A stretch of DNA of 8,700 bases from Candidatus Methanogasteraceae archaeon UBA261 (GTDB lineage: Archaea; Halobacteriota; Methanosarcinia; Methanosarcinales; Methanogasteraceae). The DNA is taken from positions 1-8,700 of the forward strand of contig DAWR01000121.1 of the NCBI GenBank assembly GCA_002506015.1, given 5' to 3'. The first letter of the stretch is position 1, and the number at the start of each line of letters is the position of its first letter. Both the position numbers and the translations under genes were made by a program. The notes under the pieces were generated by a model. It worked only from the letters and a program-made list of their open reading frames with translations, made no database searches and was not told the DNA's origin. Positions 7,172 to 8,700 of the stretch are shown piece by piece.

Positions 7172-8404
7172 TCATCTTGATCTTTGCTCTATCGCTTCTA
7201 ATGCATGGGCGGCGGTAGCTCTGACTTCTTTGTCGTTCTCGTCGAGCAGCAGCAGTCTCAGCGGTTCAACCGCTCTCGAATCACCGATTTCGCCAAGTAA
7301 ATTGATAGCATACCAGCGCACCTCAGCGTCTTTGTCATCAAGTACGTCTATCAACGGCTCGATCGCACTTGAATCACCGATTTCCACAAGTGCTATGGCA
7401 ACATCATCACATACGCTCGCAGTCCTGAGTGTTTTGATCAGCGGTTCGATTGCTCTACTATCGCCAATCACACCGAGCGCTTCGACAGCCCCCAGACACA
7501 CCCAGTAATCTCCATCCTCAAGTGCTTTAATCAGTGGTTCCACCGCTCTTACATCCCCAATATCGCCAAGTGCTGTGACAACCCCCGCACGCACACTCCC
7601 CTCGCCATCTCCAAGCACTTTGATCAGTGGGTCTGCCGCTCTAACATCACCGATCTCACCAAGCGCACCAGCCGCACCCCAACGCACATCAGATTCGTAA
7701 TCACCAAGCGCACCTATCAGCGGTTCAACTGCCCTTAAATCGCCGATTTCGCCAAGTGAACCGGCAGCATACCAGCGCACGATTTTGTCGTCGTCATCGA
7801 GTGCTTTAATCAGCGGTTCAACCGCTCTCAGATCACCGATTTTGCCAAGCACACCAGCGGCTCCACACCGAACCCAACGGCAATCATCCCCAAGTGCGTT
7901 CACCAACGGCGTGACTGCCGGCTCACCAATCTCGCCAAGTATGGTGGCAGCTGTTGAATGCGCATCCGCAAGCATGTTCATCAGTGGCTCAACAGCAGGC
8001 TCACCAATACTGACGAGCGCTTCAACAGCTCTTTTTTGCACACGCCCACCCTCAGCCTCAAGCGCTTTGATCAGGGGCACAATCACTCTCGTGTCATCAA
8101 TCGTACCAAGCATGCCAGCCGCCCACCAACGCACCCATCGGTCATCATCCCGAAGCGTATTTATCAGTGGTTCGACCGCTCTCGCATCACCAATCTTGCC
8201 AAGTGCTTCGACGGCTCCTTGGCGTACGTTCTTATCCTGAGCTCCAAGTGCTTTGATAAGCGGCTCTACCGCTCTAACACCACCAATCTCACCAAGTCTC
8301 CGGATCACACCACCACGCACATTCCGGTCATCGTCTTCAAGCGATTTGGTCAGTGATTCTACGAGTTCGTCCACATCTGTTTGCGTTTCCAATCCTGCGA
8401 CCAC
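7172..8404 (-). CDS. HEAT-repeat (PBS-lyase HEAT-like) protein, 13 repeats, 410 aa
   Basis: Almost the whole protein is tandem helix-turn-helix HEAT-like units of about 31 residues (consensus AVEPLIKAL-DDD--VR-GAA-ALGEIGD-R), which stack into a curved scaffold for protein binding. Thirteen units span residues 11-410. Unit 5 (137-162) and unit 11 (318-346) are shortened and lack the usual VR turn. There is no signal peptide, membrane segment or enzyme domain. The start is a GTG at 8404, chosen because AGGTGA at 8411-8416 sits 6 bases upstream. The AlbA_2 gene follows 85 bases downstream on the same strand with its own TATA box. The binding partner is unknown. Similar repeat proteins serve in many roles, so the phycobilisome-lyase label should not be read as a function. 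Confidence 0.9.
   Translation of the reverse strand: MVAGLETQTDVDELVESLTKSLEDDDRNVRGGVIRRLGEIGGVRAVEPLIKALGAQDKNVRQGAVEALGKIGDARAVEPLINTLRDDDRWVRWWAAGMLGTIDDTRVIVPLIKALEAEGGRVQKRAVEALVSIGEPAVEPLMNMLADAHSTAATILGEIGEPAVTPLVNALGDDCRWVRCGAAGVLGKIGDLRAVEPLIKALDDDDKIVRWYAAGSLGEIGDLRAVEPLIGALGDYESDVRWGAAGALGEIGDVRAADPLIKVLGDGEGSVRAGVVTALGDIGDVRAVEPLIKALEDGDYWVCLGAVEALGVIGDSRAIEPLIKTLRTASVCDDVAIALVEIGDSSAIEPLIDVLDDKDAEVRWYAINLLGEIGDSRAVEPLRLLLLDENDKEVRATAAHALEAIEQRSR
7175..8272 (-). repeat. Tandem ~93-bp DNA repeats encoding HEAT units
   Basis: The HEAT gene shows a clear 93-base period at DNA level. Blocks coding for AVEPLIKAL and GEIGD recur with few changes (for example near 7438, 7531, 7624, 7717 and 7810 on the plus strand). 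Twelve of the 13 units lie here, most of 31 codons, with shorter units of 30, 26 and 29 codons. Such close copies suggest growth by unequal recombination. Confidence 0.75.
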
Positions 8405-8410
8405 AGCTGC

Positions 8411-8416
8411 TCACCT
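8411..8416 (-). promoter_or_regulatory. Ribosome binding site of the HEAT-repeat gene
   Basis: AGGTGA on the minus strand, complementary to the 16S rRNA tail, lies 6 bases before the GTG at 8404. It decides the GTG start of the HEAT gene, as no ATG lies nearby in frame. Confidence 0.65.
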
Positions 8417-8434
8417 TTGTTCCATCTTTTGAAC

Positions 8435-8596
8435 TCAAGGTAGGTAAGGATTCACGCAACTCCGCAACAACTGATCCGGACACTCTGCAACCCAGGCACC
8501 CCCACATCCCCCGCGCACATCTGGATTCTCAACTTCCTTCGCGTGCTTCTCGGTAAACGCCCGCCTCGGCTCGGCAGCACCCCCATCCGCCATCAT
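8435..8596 (-). CDS. Possible small protein (53 aa), unrecognised
   Basis: The frame opens with two adjacent ATG codons (8596 and 8593) and ends 18 bases before the ribosome binding site of the HEAT gene, so it could lead an operon with it. The product is charged in its first half and Cys-bearing in its second (GGCGGAWVAECPDQLLRSC; Cys 31, 39, 47). No Shine-Dalgarno site is seen. The palindromic TATA-like element at 8626-8636 lies about 30 bases upstream and could also fire in this direction. A faint relative (start ATGAT at 5677, later a C-G-F-C, W-V, P-Q pattern, but broken by stops) lies beside the left promoter copy. No family is recognised. Confidence 0.3.
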   Translation of the reverse strand: MMADGGAAEPRRAFTEKHAKEVENPDVRGGCGGAWVAECPDQLLRSCVNPYLP

Positions 8597-8650
8597 GTAC
8601 GTTGGCAGCTACAGTTGTACAAAAAAGTATTATACTAAAAAGTACGATTG
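8592..8650 (+). promoter_or_regulatory. Promoter-like direct repeat, right copy, before the putative ATPase gene
   Basis: This is the partner of 5673-5733. An A-rich, BRE-like run is followed by AGTATTATACT (8626-8636), a palindrome around a central T that includes the TATA box. The box lies about 21-30 bases before the ATG at 8657, the right distance for leaderless transcription. Its symmetry would also allow firing towards the minus-strand small ORF. Confidence 0.6.
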
Positions 8651-8656
8651 TCTATC

Positions 8657-8700
8657 ATGAGATTCTATAACCGGCAGGAAGAGGTCGATGTGATCAAAAA
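8657..8700 (+). CDS. Start of a putative archaeal-type P-loop ATPase (cut by window edge)
   Basis: Only 14 full codons are visible (MRFYNRQEEVDVIK). The opening resembles the start of the archaeal AAA ATPase family (PF01637), whose members often begin with M-x-F-x-N/D-R-E-x-E-L before the Walker A loop. The gene starts just after the promoter-like repeat and has no Shine-Dalgarno site, in line with a leaderless message. The P loop itself lies beyond the window, so the call rests on a short match. Confidence 0.45.
   Translation, partial: MRFYNRQEEVDVIK

Noticed and set aside
7175..8272. Regular repeats as a possible CRISPR array
   Set aside because: The period is about 93 bases, with no constant repeat/variable spacer pattern, and it matches HEAT codon units in frame.
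7143..8356. Several plus-strand frames rich in Ser, Thr and Pro
   Set aside because: They are the antisense of the HEAT-repeat gene and owe their length to its 93-base periodicity.
5558..8596. 5673-5733 and 8592-8650 as terminal repeats of a transposon
   Set aside because: The copies are direct, not inverted, no transposase or integrase lies between them, and the right copy works as a normal promoter. The idea is kept only as a duplication or insertion question.

Overview
The window reads as archaeal, most likely from a euryarchaeon. It carries an MCM replicative helicase of archaeal type, TATA-box promoters about 20-30 nt before start codons (two genes look leaderless), GGTGA-type ribosome binding sites, and the first codons of what looks like an archaeal-type P-loop ATPase. 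A lineage near Methanosarcinales, ANME-1 or Syntrophoarchaeum is a guess from the feel of the proteins, not a result.

Left part (1-3473, plus strand): the 3' part of an mcm gene interrupted by two inteins. The window opens inside intein 1 (in frame from base 3, ending at 794). A 52-residue piece of helicase follows, holding the helix-2-insert region and Walker B (795-950). Intein 2 is complete at 553 residues (951-2609). The rest of the AAA+ domain and a C-terminal winged-helix region end at 3473. Both inteins seem to carry helix-turn-helix segments as well as splicing and LAGLIDADG endonuclease parts.

Middle (3474-5700): a T-rich terminator, a 72-bp GC-rich long hairpin with 9-nt periodicity, then a promoter and a 611-residue cation/proton antiporter (CPA1/NhaP type) fused to a cytosolic RCK (TrkA-N plus TrkA-C) regulatory module. 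A 42-codon Cys/His-rich small ORF follows, with a ribosome binding site overlapping the antiporter stop codon.

Right part (5670-8700): an accessory-looking region. On the minus strand lie a 410-residue protein made almost wholly of 13 HEAT-like repeats (7172-8404) and, downstream of it, a Schlafen-type AlbA_2/GHKL-ATPase-like putative regulator (5903-7086) split by a one-base frameshift in a C5 run. The module is bracketed by two copies of a ~60-bp promoter-like element in the same orientation (5673-5733 and 8592-8650), whose last 20 bases are identical. The right copy sits directly before the ATG of the putative ATPase (8657, cut by the window edge). The left copy has no gene at the equivalent place. 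Small ORFs of doubtful status lie against both copies.

The most unusual items are the double-intein MCM with DNA-binding-like segments in the inteins, and the duplicated, partly palindromic promoter element flanking the AlbA_2/HEAT module.
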